Assembly (NCBI GenBank): GCA_022828225.1
Contig: JAJEJG010000013.1
Location: 62,001-126,000 of the forward strand
Direction: 5' to 3'
DNA: 64,000 nucleotides
Source of the DNA: Nitrospirales bacterium
GTDB lineage: Bacteria > Nitrospirota > Nitrospiria > Nitrospirales > UBA8639
This document shows positions 44,401 to 52,923 of this stretch, in pieces. Within the stretch, counting starts at the first letter, position 1. Every line of letters starts with the position of its first letter. The notes beneath the pieces are model-generated. The model did not search any database, was not told the DNA's origin, and saw only the letters and a list, made by a program, of their open reading frames with translations. Position numbers and translations under genes: made by a program.

Positions 44401-45366
44401 ATGAGTAACGTGGATCGATCCCTGCTGGTGCATCCGCCGGCCAAGGTCAACCTCATCCTCAAGATTTTCGATCGACTGTCCAATGGGTATCATGCCCTGT
44501 GGTCGTTCATGCAAACGGTCGGGGTGACTGATGAATTGACGATTCGGGTCACGGACGCGTTTGAAGGGGTTCGCCTTAAATGTTCGGATGAGACCCTGTC
44601 GGCGCCGAGCGACAACCTGGCGTATCGCGCCGCCGAACTGGTGCTGGAACGGGCGGGCGTTTCCAAGGGGGTGGCCTTGAAATTGGTCAAGGGGATTCCG
44701 GTGGAGGCGGGTCTTGGCGGCGGGAGCAGTGACGCCGCGGCGACGATCATGGGCCTCAATCGGCTGTTGAATCTCGGCTGGAGCAACGGCGACATGGCCC
44801 TCTTGGGCGAGACCCTGGGCAGCGACGTGCCCTTTTTCATGGAGGCGCCGACGGCCGTGGTGCATGGCTGGGGCCAGCGGATGATTCCGAAAACCCTGGA
44901 CGGTGTCCGGTGGATTGTGCTGGTGAATCCGGGGTTTCCCATTAACACGGCTCAGGCCTTCAGGCGCCTCGATGAGGTGCGGCAGACGATCCCTGCCCTG
45001 CCCGAAGCCCTGGAATCGGTTGAACGTGCGCCTTCCGTATCCTGGAGCGGGATCCTGGCCCGGATGGAGAATGATTTCGAGGCGGTCCTGTTCGATGACT
45101 ATCCCGTCTTGGCCGGCATCAAGAGCACCTTGTTGACCATGGGCGCGGAAGGGGCGCTCTTGTCGGGCAGCGGAGCCACCGTGTTCGGTGTGTTTCAAGA
45201 GAAGGCCGAGGCCATCCGTGCCAAAGAGGCATTTGCCGGGACCCCGGAGTATCGGGTTGCCGTCGGACCCTCTCTTCAGGGTGGTGTATTGGAGCGGACC
45301 TCGAACGCCGGTGCGCCGTCTCGGGACGCGGCCGGCAAGACCGGGGCGAAACAGACGGGTTGTTGA
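44401..45366 (+). CDS. ispE: 4-diphosphocytidyl-2-C-methyl-D-erythritol kinase
   Basis: GHMP kinase of the MEP isoprenoid pathway, 321 aa. N-terminal PPAKVNLILKIFDRLSNGYH, ATP-binding GLGGGSSDAAA (about 107-117), and LLSGSGATVFGVF near the end. About 25 C-terminal residues (RDAAGKTGAKQTGC) are low-complexity. Its TGA overlaps the -35 element of the prs promoter, and ispE-prs is a common gene pair. Confidence 0.95.
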   Translation: MSNVDRSLLVHPPAKVNLILKIFDRLSNGYHALWSFMQTVGVTDELTIRVTDAFEGVRLKCSDETLSAPSDNLAYRAAELVLERAGVSKGVALKLVKGIPVEAGLGGGSSDAAATIMGLNRLLNLGWSNGDMALLGETLGSDVPFFMEAPTAVVHGWGQRMIPKTLDGVRWIVLVNPGFPINTAQAFRRLDEVRQTIPALPEALESVERAPSVSWSGILARMENDFEAVLFDDYPVLAGIKSTLLTMGAEGALLSGSGATVFGVFQEKAEAIRAKEAFAGTPEYRVAVGPSLQGGVLERTSNAGAPSRDAAGKTGAKQTGC

Positions 45367-45392
45367 CAACCATATGAGGATGTCCTAAATAA
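45364..45392 (+). promoter_or_regulatory. Predicted promoter of prs
   Basis: TTGACA (45364-45369), 17 nt, TAAATA (45387-45392): a near-consensus sigma70 promoter overlapping the ispE stop. The leader to the prs ATG would be about 85 nt. Confidence 0.65.
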
Positions 45393-45483
45393 TAGTGGTC
45401 CGGGACTTTCTCCCGTCTTCTCCTGAATATTGGATCTCCGATCAAAACTGCGGGGACACGCTTCACACCTTGGAATAACGCCC

Positions 45484-46425
45484 ATGGCTGAAAATCTGAA
45501 ACTGTTTGCCGGAAACTCGAACCCGCTTCTGACCAACGAGATCAGCGACTATATGGGCGTGCCGTTGTCTCGGGCGGTGGTTTCGACTTTCAGCGACGGC
45601 GAAATCCGCGTCAAAGTCGAAGAAAACGTGCGAGGCGCGGACGTGTTCGTCATGCAGTCCTGCTGTCACCCGGTCAATACGTCCGTCATGGAACTGTTGA
45701 TCATGCTGGATGCGTTGAAACGGTCGTCCGCCTACCGGATTACGGCCGTGATTCCGTATTTCGGCTATGCACGTCAGGATCGAAAAGACCAACCACGCGT
45801 ACCGATCAGCGCCAAGCTGATGGCTGATCTGATTACTACGGCGGGGGCGCATCGAGTGCTGACCATGGATTTGCACGCCGGGCCCATTCAAGGGTTTTTC
45901 AATATTCCGGTCGACCATCTCTATGCCCGGCCGGTCCTGTTGGATTACGTCAAGAAAAGTCACTTGCAGGACGTGGTCGTGGTGTCGCCTGATGCCGGCG
46001 GGGTCGAACGCGCCCGGGCGTTTGCCAAACGGTTGGAAGCGAACCTCGCGATCGTCGATAAGCGCCGGGAGGGGCCCAATCAGGCCCAGGTGATGAATAT
46101 TATCGGAGACGTGCGGGATCGACACGTCTTATTGCTGGACGACATGATCGATACGGCCGGTACGATCGTGGAAACTGCCAATGCCTGCATCGAGAAAGGA
46201 GCCTCGATGGTTTGGGGCGTGTGTACCCATCCGGTGCTGTCCGGTCCCGCGATCGAACGAATTGAACAATCCACGTTGGCACAAGTGGTGGCCACGAATT
46301 CGATTGCCCTACAGGGCAAAGATCAGGTATGTTCAAAAGTTCGGATTCTGTCGGTCGCTCCCCTTCTGGGGGAAGCCATCAAGCGAATCCACAAGGAGCA
46401 ATCAGTCACCTCGTTGTTCGACTGA
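45484..46425 (+). CDS. prs: Ribose-phosphate pyrophosphokinase
   Basis: Makes PRPP for nucleotide, His and Trp synthesis. 313 aa from ATG 45484. N-terminal LKLFAGNSNPLLTNEI, FSDGEIRVKVEENVRG, YFGYARQDRKDQPR (flexible loop and ATP site) and the PRPP loop LLDDMIDTAGTIVETA. Longer upstream frames are not supported. Confidence 0.96.
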   Translation: MAENLKLFAGNSNPLLTNEISDYMGVPLSRAVVSTFSDGEIRVKVEENVRGADVFVMQSCCHPVNTSVMELLIMLDALKRSSAYRITAVIPYFGYARQDRKDQPRVPISAKLMADLITTAGAHRVLTMDLHAGPIQGFFNIPVDHLYARPVLLDYVKKSHLQDVVVVSPDAGGVERARAFAKRLEANLAIVDKRREGPNQAQVMNIIGDVRDRHVLLLDDMIDTAGTIVETANACIEKGASMVWGVCTHPVLSGPAIERIEQSTLAQVVATNSIALQGKDQVCSKVRILSVAPLLGEAIKRIHKEQSVTSLFD

Positions 46426-46544
46426 TTATTTGATGAATAGGCTTGTTCAATAGCAGCCTGAAGCCATCGGGGGAGTCCCGGATGGCCCGGTTGTCGGCGA
46501 GGAACACCCGCGCTGAAACCGGGAAGAAGACATAAAGGAGCATT

Positions 46545-47231
46545 ATGGAGTTCGTCGCTGAAGCCACCATCAGAACGCAATCCGGAAAAGGGGCGGCCCG
46601 TCAAATCCGCCGGAACGGACAGATCCCCGCCGTGGTGTACGGGCAAGGGACGTCACGGTTGATCCAACTGGACCCCAAGTCGATTCAGCACATCCTGGTG
46701 ACCCAGGCCGGGAGTACGGGGCTCATCTCTTTGTCGATTCAGGGGGACGAGCAGGCGCCACAACGGACCGCCGTCATTCAAGACGTGCAACGGGACCCTC
46801 TGGATGGATCGCTCTTGCACGTCGATTTATTGGAAGTGTCGATGGATAAGCCGGTTCGCGTGAAAGTCCCGGTCCACATCACGGGGGCTGTGCCCATTGG
46901 GGTCAAGCGTGACAAGGGCGTCATGCATCAATCGATGAGAGAATTGCATATCGAATGCCTGCCCAACGTCATTCCGGACCAAATCGACGTGGATGCATCG
47001 GCCTTGGAAATCAATCAGGGTATTCACGTCCGTGATCTGCAGGCCGACGAGGGCATCAGGATTCTGGACGATCCCGAGGGCATGGTCGTCAACGTGGCCG
47101 TGCCGATTTCCGAGGAGAAATTGTCCGCCATGCTGACGTCGGAAGCGGCGCCGGCTGTCGAGGCTCCGGAACCCGAGCGTGCTGCCGAAGCACCTGCGGC
47201 CCCAGCCACACCCAGTGAACCCTCCAAATAA
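46545..47231 (+). CDS. rplY: 50S ribosomal protein L25 (general stress protein CTC type)
   Basis: 228-aa long form that binds 5S rRNA. The N-terminal L25 domain (about 1-95: GKGAARQIRRNGQIPAVVYG) is followed by the TL5/CTC beta domain (about 96-190) and an Ala/Pro/Glu-rich tail. AAAGGAGC ribosome-binding site. The 3' end overlaps the pth start by 17 nt. Confidence 0.95.
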   Translation: MEFVAEATIRTQSGKGAARQIRRNGQIPAVVYGQGTSRLIQLDPKSIQHILVTQAGSTGLISLSIQGDEQAPQRTAVIQDVQRDPLDGSLLHVDLLEVSMDKPVRVKVPVHITGAVPIGVKRDKGVMHQSMRELHIECLPNVIPDQIDVDASALEINQGIHVRDLQADEGIRILDDPEGMVVNVAVPISEEKLSAMLTSEAAPAVEAPEPERAAEAPAAPATPSEPSK

Positions 47232-47802
47232 CCCGCGTGTTATTGTCGGACTCGGGAATCCCGGCGTTGAGTATGCGATAACTCGTCACAACGTCGGACA
47301 ACGGGTCGTGGCTCAAGCAGCGGTCAAGTGGTCGATTCCGTTACAATTCAACGGCCTCGCGCAACGGGGTGCCGGTCGACTCCACGGTCATTCCGTCGTG
47401 CTGGCATTGCCTGTGACGTTTATGAATTTGTCCGGTGAGGCCGTGGAGGAACTCGTCACGGCGCATGACGTCCAAGCGCAGGACGTGATCGTGGTCCATG
47501 ATGATTTGGACTTGCCCACCGGGTGTCTGCGGATCAGGCCCGGAGGGGGAACGGGAGGGCATAGGGGCTTACAATCCATCGTGATGGCCCTGGGAACCGA
47601 AGCCTTCGTTCGTCTGAAAATCGGGATAGGCCGTCCGGCCCCGGAGGTGGACCCCGCCGATTTTGTGTTGGCCCCGTTTACGCCCGCGGAGACGGTAGAC
47701 CTGCAACCCGTTCTGACCCGGGCGGTTGAAGGGTTGGCCTGTCTCGTGACGCACGACGTGCAGGAAGCGATGAATCGTTTTAATCGCCGTGTGTCGGCGT
47801 AA
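47215..47802 (+). CDS. pth: Peptidyl-tRNA hydrolase
   Basis: Recycles peptidyl-tRNA. 195 aa from GTG 47215 inside the rplY end. Family signatures: VIVGLGNPGVEYAITRHNVGQ with catalytic His, LPVTFMNLSGEAV, VHDDLDLPTGCLRIRPGGGTGGHRGLQS (cited in parts). Longer upstream frame is a shadow of rplY. The rplY-pth pair is widespread. Confidence 0.95.
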   Translation: MNPPNNPRVIVGLGNPGVEYAITRHNVGQRVVAQAAVKWSIPLQFNGLAQRGAGRLHGHSVVLALPVTFMNLSGEAVEELVTAHDVQAQDVIVVHDDLDLPTGCLRIRPGGGTGGHRGLQSIVMALGTEAFVRLKIGIGRPAPEVDPADFVLAPFTPAETVDLQPVLTRAVEGLACLVTHDVQEAMNRFNRRVSA

Positions 47803-47845
47803 GCCATGAGACGTCAAGAGAGCGGAATTCGCGAAGAGACGCGGT

Positions 47846-47875
47846 TTGACAGTACATTTTCCCCTGTGGTACCGT
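47846..47875 (+). promoter_or_regulatory. Predicted promoter of the rpsF-ssb-rpsR operon
   Basis: TTGACA (47846-47851), 18 nt, TACCGT (47870-47875). The -35 is perfect, the -10 is weak. The leader to rpsF would be about 65 nt. Confidence 0.45.
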
Positions 47876-47945
47876 CCTTTCCCTTGTCACCAAGCTGGTG
47901 AAGGGCGATCAATCAGGATTCTTCGGAGAGAGGGTAGGGTGCGGT

Positions 47946-48296
47946 ATGGCATGTTATGAATCGATATTTATTCTTCGCTCGTCGTTGGCCGATGATGAAG
48001 CCGAGGCGGTGATCGAAAAGATGAAAACCGTGTTGACGAAACACGGGGCGACGATCGTGAAAGCCGAGAATTGGGGAAAAAAGAAGCTCGCCTATGAAAT
48101 CAAGCACGACCGGCGCGGCACCTATATTCTTCTTCAGTTTGAAGCGACGCAAGAGAACGTGGTGAGTGAGCTGGAACGGCTCTATCGACTGGAAGATTCG
48201 GTCATCAAATTCTTGACCGTGCGGGTGGAAGAGGAAGCATTGCAGGCGGTGGCGGCTGAAGAACAGGGAGAGTCCGAAAGTGGTGGGGTTCAATAA
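47946..48296 (+). CDS. rpsF: 30S ribosomal protein S6
   Basis: 116 aa from ATG 47946 (GAGAGGGTAGGG upstream). CYESIFILRSSLADDEAEAVI, then AENWGKKKLAYEIKHDRRGTYILLQFEA (cited in parts) and LYRLEDSVIKFLTVRVE are the S6 pattern. The acidic tail overlaps ssb by 17 nt. S6 partners S18, encoded downstream. Confidence 0.96.
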   Translation: MACYESIFILRSSLADDEAEAVIEKMKTVLTKHGATIVKAENWGKKKLAYEIKHDRRGTYILLQFEATQENVVSELERLYRLEDSVIKFLTVRVEEEALQAVAAEEQGESESGGVQ

Positions 48297-48687
48297 GATC
48301 ATTCTCATCGGGAATCTGACGCGAAACCCTGAACTTCGTTACACGCCCAGCGGGACTCCCGTCGCCAATTTCGGGCTGGCCGTGAACCGACGGTTTCGAC
48401 AGGCCGATGATCAAAAAGAGGAAGTGTGTTTCGTTGATATCGTGGTCTTCGGCAAGCAAGCCGAGCATTGCGGCCAATACCTGAGCAAGGGGGACGTCGC
48501 CATTATCGACGGTCGGCTCCAGCAGCGACGGTGGGAAACGGAAGACGGACAACGCCGAAGCAAACATGAAGTGGTGGCGCAATCGGTCACGTTCGGCCCG
48601 AAGAAACAAAGTCACGCGGCTGAGCCCGGAGGCGGAGAAGAAGAGTACCCGCACGATCATTCATACGAGTCTGAAGAGTACGCATAA
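48280..48687 (+). CDS. ssb: Single-stranded DNA-binding protein
   Basis: 135 aa, GTG start. OB fold: FNKIILIGNLTRNPELRYTPSG, ANFGLAVNRRF, then VFGKQAEHCGQYLSKGDVAIIDGRLQ (in parts). The C-tail is acidic (GGGEEEYPHDHSYESEEYA) but lacks the usual DDDIPF-type tip that recruits repair and replication partners, so another SSB may exist or this version differs. The TAA lies inside the MITE target duplication. Confidence 0.93.
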   Translation: MVGFNKIILIGNLTRNPELRYTPSGTPVANFGLAVNRRFRQADDQKEEVCFVDIVVFGKQAEHCGQYLSKGDVAIIDGRLQQRRWETEDGQRRSKHEVVAQSVTFGPKKQSHAAEPGGGEEEYPHDHSYESEEYA

Positions 48688-48688
48688 A

Positions 48689-48830
48689 GGAACTTCTGAT
48701 TTATTGTGATAGCGGGATGCAGGGCAAGACGTCCCGGAGCGAAACCTGAGGCTTATCAGAGAGATAGGTGAGGGTTGAGCGAGGACACAACGCAGCCATG
48801 CGCCCGATAGTGCATTAAATCAGAGGTTCC
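48689..48830 (+). mobile_element. 142-bp MITE, copy 2, with TAAA target duplication
   Basis: Same element as at 4749-4894: begins GGAACTTCTGATTTATTGTG, ends with the inverted form CAGAGGTTCC, and shares the internal GAGCGAAACC and GGGTTGAGCGAGGACACAACGCAGCCAT blocks. Flanked by TAAA (48685-48688 and 48831-48834). Removing it and one duplication leaves a 26-nt ssb-rpsR gap, the expected compact operon. Confidence 0.87.
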
Positions 48831-48859
48831 TAAATTTCGCATACGAGGAGAACACGCAC

Positions 48860-49087
48860 GTGGAACGAGGGAGGCTTTTTCAGCGACGGCGCGTTTGCCG
48901 GTTTTGTCACGAAACCACGCCCTTGGATTATAAGGATCTGAACCTGTTGCGTAATTTTTTGACGGAACGTGGACGCATTATCCCGAGACGGATCTCGGGG
49001 AACTGTATGCGGCACCAGCGAAAGCTCACGATCGCGATCAAACGTGCCCGCAGTATTGCCCTGTTAGCGTTTGCCGAAGAGCGGTAG
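48860..49087 (+). CDS. rpsR: 30S ribosomal protein S18
   Basis: 75 aa, GTG start with a GAGGAG ribosome-binding site. [42 protein letters not shown] (cited in parts) has the Cys-x2-Cys and N-C-x2-H pattern of zinc-type S18. Partner of S6 in the 30S platform. Separated from ssb by the MITE. Confidence 0.96.
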   Translation: MERGRLFQRRRVCRFCHETTPLDYKDLNLLRNFLTERGRIIPRRISGNCMRHQRKLTIAIKRARSIALLAFAEER

Positions 49088-49150
49088 GGGCGGCCGTCGT
49101 GACGGTGCGGTTCCCGTCTGTCTCTCCGGGTTAAGGGAGGTCCGGGCAAC

Positions 49151-49705
49151 ATGGCCTCGCTCAGCTTCAGCGTGAAAGACGTTCCTCCGGAAGGCACGCG
49201 TATCGCCTGCGTCGTCGGGAAAGAAGACTTGCAGTTAGACGAGCACGATCCCGGCATACAAGACGTGCTCGCGTTGACGGCAACGATTCATGCCGACGAG
49301 ACGAATTTTCTGGTGGAGGGCGAACTGAACGGCCTGCTGCTCCATGAATGTGTCCGTTGTCTTGAATCGTTTGCCACGCCTGCGGACCTGTCGTTTCAGG
49401 CCGTGTACAAGGATCGGAGTCAGCGGCGCTCGAAAGAACCGGAAGCCGTTCCCGGAGATTCGGAGCGTGAAGAAACGGACTGCCGTTCCGTGGTTGAACA
49501 ACGGATTGAATTGCAAGAGATGCTTCGTGAACAACTCATTTTGTCCATCCCGATGCAACCCCTCTGTTCGGAGGGGTGTCAAGGCCTATGTCAGGTGTGC
49601 GGGCAAAACCTGAACGTGCAGCGGTGCGGGTGCAAGGAGGTCAAAACGGAGTCTCCCTTTGCGATCCTGCAAGAAGCCAAATTGTCACAGAAACCGTTAG
49701 CGTAA
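49151..49705 (+). CDS. DUF177 (YceD) family protein
   Basis: 184 aa. The family lies directly upstream of rpmF in most bacteria and has been linked to 23S rRNA accumulation. It has the CVRCLESFATPADLSF core and the C-terminal PLCSEGCQGLCQVCGQNLNVQRCGC segment (in parts), with Cys residues typical of the family. GGGAGG ribosome-binding site. Confidence 0.9.
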   Translation: MASLSFSVKDVPPEGTRIACVVGKEDLQLDEHDPGIQDVLALTATIHADETNFLVEGELNGLLLHECVRCLESFATPADLSFQAVYKDRSQRRSKEPEAVPGDSEREETDCRSVVEQRIELQEMLREQLILSIPMQPLCSEGCQGLCQVCGQNLNVQRCGCKEVKTESPFAILQEAKLSQKPLA

Positions 49706-49759
49706 GTCACGTGTATGACAGACGAACGCGGGTCGTTTCCGTGACGTGAGGAGAAAATA

Positions 49760-49942
49760 ATGGCAAACCCCAAACATCGACATTCCAAGTCCAGGCGGGA
49801 TAAACGGCGCACGCACAAAAAACTCGGCATGCCGAGTTTTTCCATCTGCCCTCAATGTCACGAACGAATGTTACCTCATCGGACCTGCCTGTCGTGCGGT
49901 TACTACAAACGGATAGCGATCATCGCGATTCAAGAAAGCTAA
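49760..49942 (+). CDS. rpmF: 50S ribosomal protein L32
   Basis: 60 aa. [22 protein letters not shown]-terminus and a [20 protein letters not shown] zinc ribbon (four Cys, zinc-binding form). Stop TAA is followed immediately by a hairpin whose arms resemble the MITE ends. Confidence 0.97.
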   Translation: MANPKHRHSKSRRDKRRTHKKLGMPSFSICPQCHERMLPHRTCLSCGYYKRIAIIAIQES

Positions 49943-49972
49943 GGAACCGCTGATCGGTGATCGGAGGTTTCC
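49943..49972. repeat. 30-bp palindrome resembling joined MITE ends
   Basis: GGAACCGCTGATC and GATCGGAGGTTTCC face each other. The left arm differs from the MITE end GGAACCTCTGATT by one or two bases; the right arm is similar with one extra base. No clear target duplication is seen. It may be an internally deleted element or just a hairpin ending the rpmF transcript. Confidence 0.35.
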
Positions 49973-50020
49973 TCAGACGTTTTCGGTCTACCCTCCCGAT
50001 TGGAGGCCCGCGCACGATCC

Positions 50021-51052
50021 ATGAAGATTGCTCTTGATGCCATGGGCGGGGACCACGGTCTGACTCCCGTCGTCGAAGGCGCACTCCAAGCCCTCGAAGA
50101 GCTTGACGTCGAATTCATCCTCGTGGGTCACGAAGACCAACTCCGAGCGGAATTGGATCGCGTCCAATGCACGGATCCCCGCGTCACGGTCCGCCACGCC
50201 TCCCAAACAGTTGACATGCATGAATCCCCTGCGCAAGTGGCCAGGAAAAAACGCGATTCGTCGATTTGGGTGGCGACCGATCTGGTCAAGACCGGCGAAG
50301 CCCAGGCGGTGGTGAGTGCCGGCAACACGGGCGCCGCCATGGTGTCGGCCTTTTTTCTGCTTGGCACCATCAAGGGTGTTGAGCGACCGGCCATTGCGGC
50401 AACCTTACCGACCATACGGGGGACGGCCATCATGCTGGACGTCGGGGCGACGGTCGATTGTTCCGCCCGGCAGTTGCATCAGTTCGCCATTATGGGCCAT
50501 GAGTATGCCAAGCACCTCATGGACATCGCGCAGCCTCGGGTGGGACTCCTCAGTATCGGAGAAGAAGCGACCAAAGGCAATGAAGTGACGAAAGAGGCCT
50601 TTCGCCTGCTCAAGGAAAGTTCCTTGAACTTTATCGGGAACGTCGAAGGCCGGGACGTGTACAGCGGGACGGCCGACGTGATCGTCTGTGACGGGTTTCT
50701 GGGCAACGTGTCGTTGAAAATCTCCGAAGGCTTGGCAGAGGCCATGAAAAAAATCCTCATGAGTGAGGTGATGAATTCGACCCTGGGGCGCTTGTCGTTG
50801 GCCTTTATGACGGGTCCTCTCATGCGATTGAAACGACGGACGGATTACGCCGAATTCGGCGGCGCCCCGCTCCTGGGTGTGAATGGGGTGTGCATGATTT
50901 GTCATGGCCGCTCCTCGGCCAAGGCCATAAAAAACGCCATCAGGCGGGCTGACGCCCTGGCTCAAGGCCGGTTGATCGACCTGATCCAACGAGACATTGC
51001 CGAAAGTCTGACCTCCCCGATGACGCCCAGCCCGCAAATGGCCTGTGAATGA
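50021..51052 (+). CDS. plsX: Phosphate acyltransferase PlsX
   Basis: Makes acyl-phosphate from acyl-ACP for phospholipid synthesis. 343 aa from ATG 50021: IALDAMGGDHGL, then SAGNTGAAM, and GFLGNVSLKISEGLAEAM, GGAPLLGVNGVCMICHG (family signatures). Start of the fab cluster. The upstream TTG at 50000 is less likely. Confidence 0.95.
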   Translation: MKIALDAMGGDHGLTPVVEGALQALEELDVEFILVGHEDQLRAELDRVQCTDPRVTVRHASQTVDMHESPAQVARKKRDSSIWVATDLVKTGEAQAVVSAGNTGAAMVSAFFLLGTIKGVERPAIAATLPTIRGTAIMLDVGATVDCSARQLHQFAIMGHEYAKHLMDIAQPRVGLLSIGEEATKGNEVTKEAFRLLKESSLNFIGNVEGRDVYSGTADVIVCDGFLGNVSLKISEGLAEAMKKILMSEVMNSTLGRLSLAFMTGPLMRLKRRTDYAEFGGAPLLGVNGVCMICHGRSSAKAIKNAIRRADALAQGRLIDLIQRDIAESLTSPMTPSPQMACE

Positions 51053-52023
51053 GAAGCCGGATACTCGGGACGGGGTCCTATGCTCCCAAACAGGTGCTGA
51101 CGAATGCCGACCTCGAAGCCATGGTGGAGACGTCGGATTCCTGGATCGTAGAACGCACGGGCATTCGCGAGCGACGCCTGGCCGCTCCCGATGAAGCCTG
51201 TTCGGACCTCGGCGTGCTGGCGGCGCAGCAGGCCTTGGCGGACGCCGACGTGCAGGCAGCCCAACTCGATCTGATCCTGGTGGCCACCTGTACCGGGGAT
51301 TCCCCTCTCCCGTCCACCGCGTCCTTGATTCAACACCGGCTTGGCGCCGATAAAGCCGCGGCCTGCGATATTTCCGCAGCGTGCTGCGGGTTCGTGTACG
51401 GCCTGTCGGTGGCCGACGCCTTTGTGCGGACGGGGCACAAGTACGTGCTGGTCATCGGGTCTGAAGTGATGTCGTCGATCACGGATTGGACGGACCGGAA
51501 TACCTGTGTCCTCTTCGGGGATGGAGCGGGCGCCGTTGTGCTGGGCCCGACGGACGACGACCGGGGCATCCTCTCCGTTCACTTACACGCGGATGGGCGG
51601 TTGTCCGATTTGATTTGCGTGCCGGGCGGCGGGTCGAGTCTCCCTCCGTCGGAACGCGTGTTGGCCGAACGCCTGCATTGCGTCAAAATGCGCGGCAATG
51701 AAACCTTCAAGATTGCCGTCAAAACCATGGAAGAGGCCATACGGGAGGCCGTTGCGGCGCAGGGGCTCGGCATTGACGACATTGATTGCCTGGTTCCCCA
51801 CCAGGCCAACATCCGCATTTTACGGGCCGTCGGGCAACGCATCGGGTTGTCTCCTGACCGGATCATGATCAACGTCGACCGGTACGGCAACACCTCGGCC
51901 GCGTCGATCCCGTTGGCCTTGGACGAAGCCGCCAAAAACGGAACGATCCGGGAAGGAAGTCTGGTCGTCATGGCGGCGTTCGGGGCGGGTCTCACGTGGG
52001 CCTCCGGGGTAATGCGATGGTAG
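51049..52023 (+). CDS. fabH: 3-oxoacyl-[ACP] synthase III
   Basis: Starts fatty-acid chains from acetyl-CoA and malonyl-ACP. 324 aa. Catalytic Cys112 in SAACCGFVYGL, His in VPHQANIRI, Asn in YGNTSAAS. ATGA overlap with plsX. Confidence 0.96.
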   Translation: MRSRILGTGSYAPKQVLTNADLEAMVETSDSWIVERTGIRERRLAAPDEACSDLGVLAAQQALADADVQAAQLDLILVATCTGDSPLPSTASLIQHRLGADKAAACDISAACCGFVYGLSVADAFVRTGHKYVLVIGSEVMSSITDWTDRNTCVLFGDGAGAVVLGPTDDDRGILSVHLHADGRLSDLICVPGGGSSLPPSERVLAERLHCVKMRGNETFKIAVKTMEEAIREAVAAQGLGIDDIDCLVPHQANIRILRAVGQRIGLSPDRIMINVDRYGNTSAASIPLALDEAAKNGTIREGSLVVMAAFGAGLTWASGVMRW

Positions 52024-52035
52024 AAAGGATGAATC

Positions 52036-52845
52036 ATGGCTACGGATGAAAGACCGGGAGAATGGGCGTTAGTCTTGGGCGCCTCGAGCGGGTTCGGCAG
52101 GGCCGTGGCACTGGAGCTGGCGGCGCTCGGCATGAATATCGTGGGGGTGCATTTGGACCGGAAATCCACGCTCCCGGACGTGGATCGTCTCGTGGCGGAT
52201 CTCCATGCCCTCGGGCGAGAAACCCTCTTTTTCAATGTCAATGCCGCGGACGCGGAGAAGCGCCGTGAAGTCGTGGACGCCGTTGAAGCCAGATTCCGGG
52301 CGCATGGCGAGCCGGCGACGATCCGCGTGTTCCTTCATTCCCTGGCCTTCGGCACGCTGAGACGGTTCGTCACCGAAACGCGTACCGATGCCGTGAGTAA
52401 AGCCCAGGTCGATATGACGCTGGACGTCATGGCCAACAGTCTGGTGTATTGGGTGCAGGAGTTGCTCGCGCGGGGACTCATGGGTCACGGCGGACGAATT
52501 TTTGCGATGACCAGTGCGGGCGGCGCCCGGGTGTGGTCCACCTATGGTGCGGTCTCCGCGGCAAAGGCGGCCCTGGAGTCCCACGTGCGCCAGCTCTCGC
52601 TGGAATTGGCCCCCAAGGGGATTACGGCGAACGCGATCATGGCCGGCGTCACCGATACCCCGGCCTTGCGGAAAATTCCGGGGTCGGACGACATGATCGC
52701 CATGGCCCAACGGAAGAATCCCTCGGGCCGCTTGACCACGCCGCAGGACGTGGCGGAAGCGATCGGTTTGTTAAGTCATCCCAAGTCGCATTGGATGACC
52801 GGCAACGTCATCTGTGTGGATGGCGGCGAGTTCATCGTAGACTGA
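52036..52845 (+). CDS. Enoyl-[ACP] reductase, FabL/FabI-like SDR
   Basis: 269-aa short-chain dehydrogenase in the fab cluster. Cofactor loop GASSGFGRAVALELA; the active site is Y-x6-K (Tyr170, Lys177), the spacing used by enoyl-ACP reductases, not the Y-x3-K of FabG. The C-terminal half (DTPALRKIPGSDDMI, VDGGEFIVD) resembles FabL, while HSLAFG resembles the FabI active-site strand. Reduces enoyl-ACP in the elongation cycle by inference from position and motif. Confidence 0.8.
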   Translation: MATDERPGEWALVLGASSGFGRAVALELAALGMNIVGVHLDRKSTLPDVDRLVADLHALGRETLFFNVNAADAEKRREVVDAVEARFRAHGEPATIRVFLHSLAFGTLRRFVTETRTDAVSKAQVDMTLDVMANSLVYWVQELLARGLMGHGGRIFAMTSAGGARVWSTYGAVSAAKAALESHVRQLSLELAPKGITANAIMAGVTDTPALRKIPGSDDMIAMAQRKNPSGRLTTPQDVAEAIGLLSHPKSHWMTGNVICVDGGEFIVD

Positions 52846-52923
52846 CCGCCCGGGCTCGGTTCCGGCCCCCGGCGTTTTTATCCGTTGACTTTCCCGGCGG
52901 TTTCACTCATACCTTAACTGCCT

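Noticed and set aside
44341-45369. 342-aa reverse frame opposite ispE
   Set aside because: Antisense shadow; ispE has all GHMP-kinase motifs.
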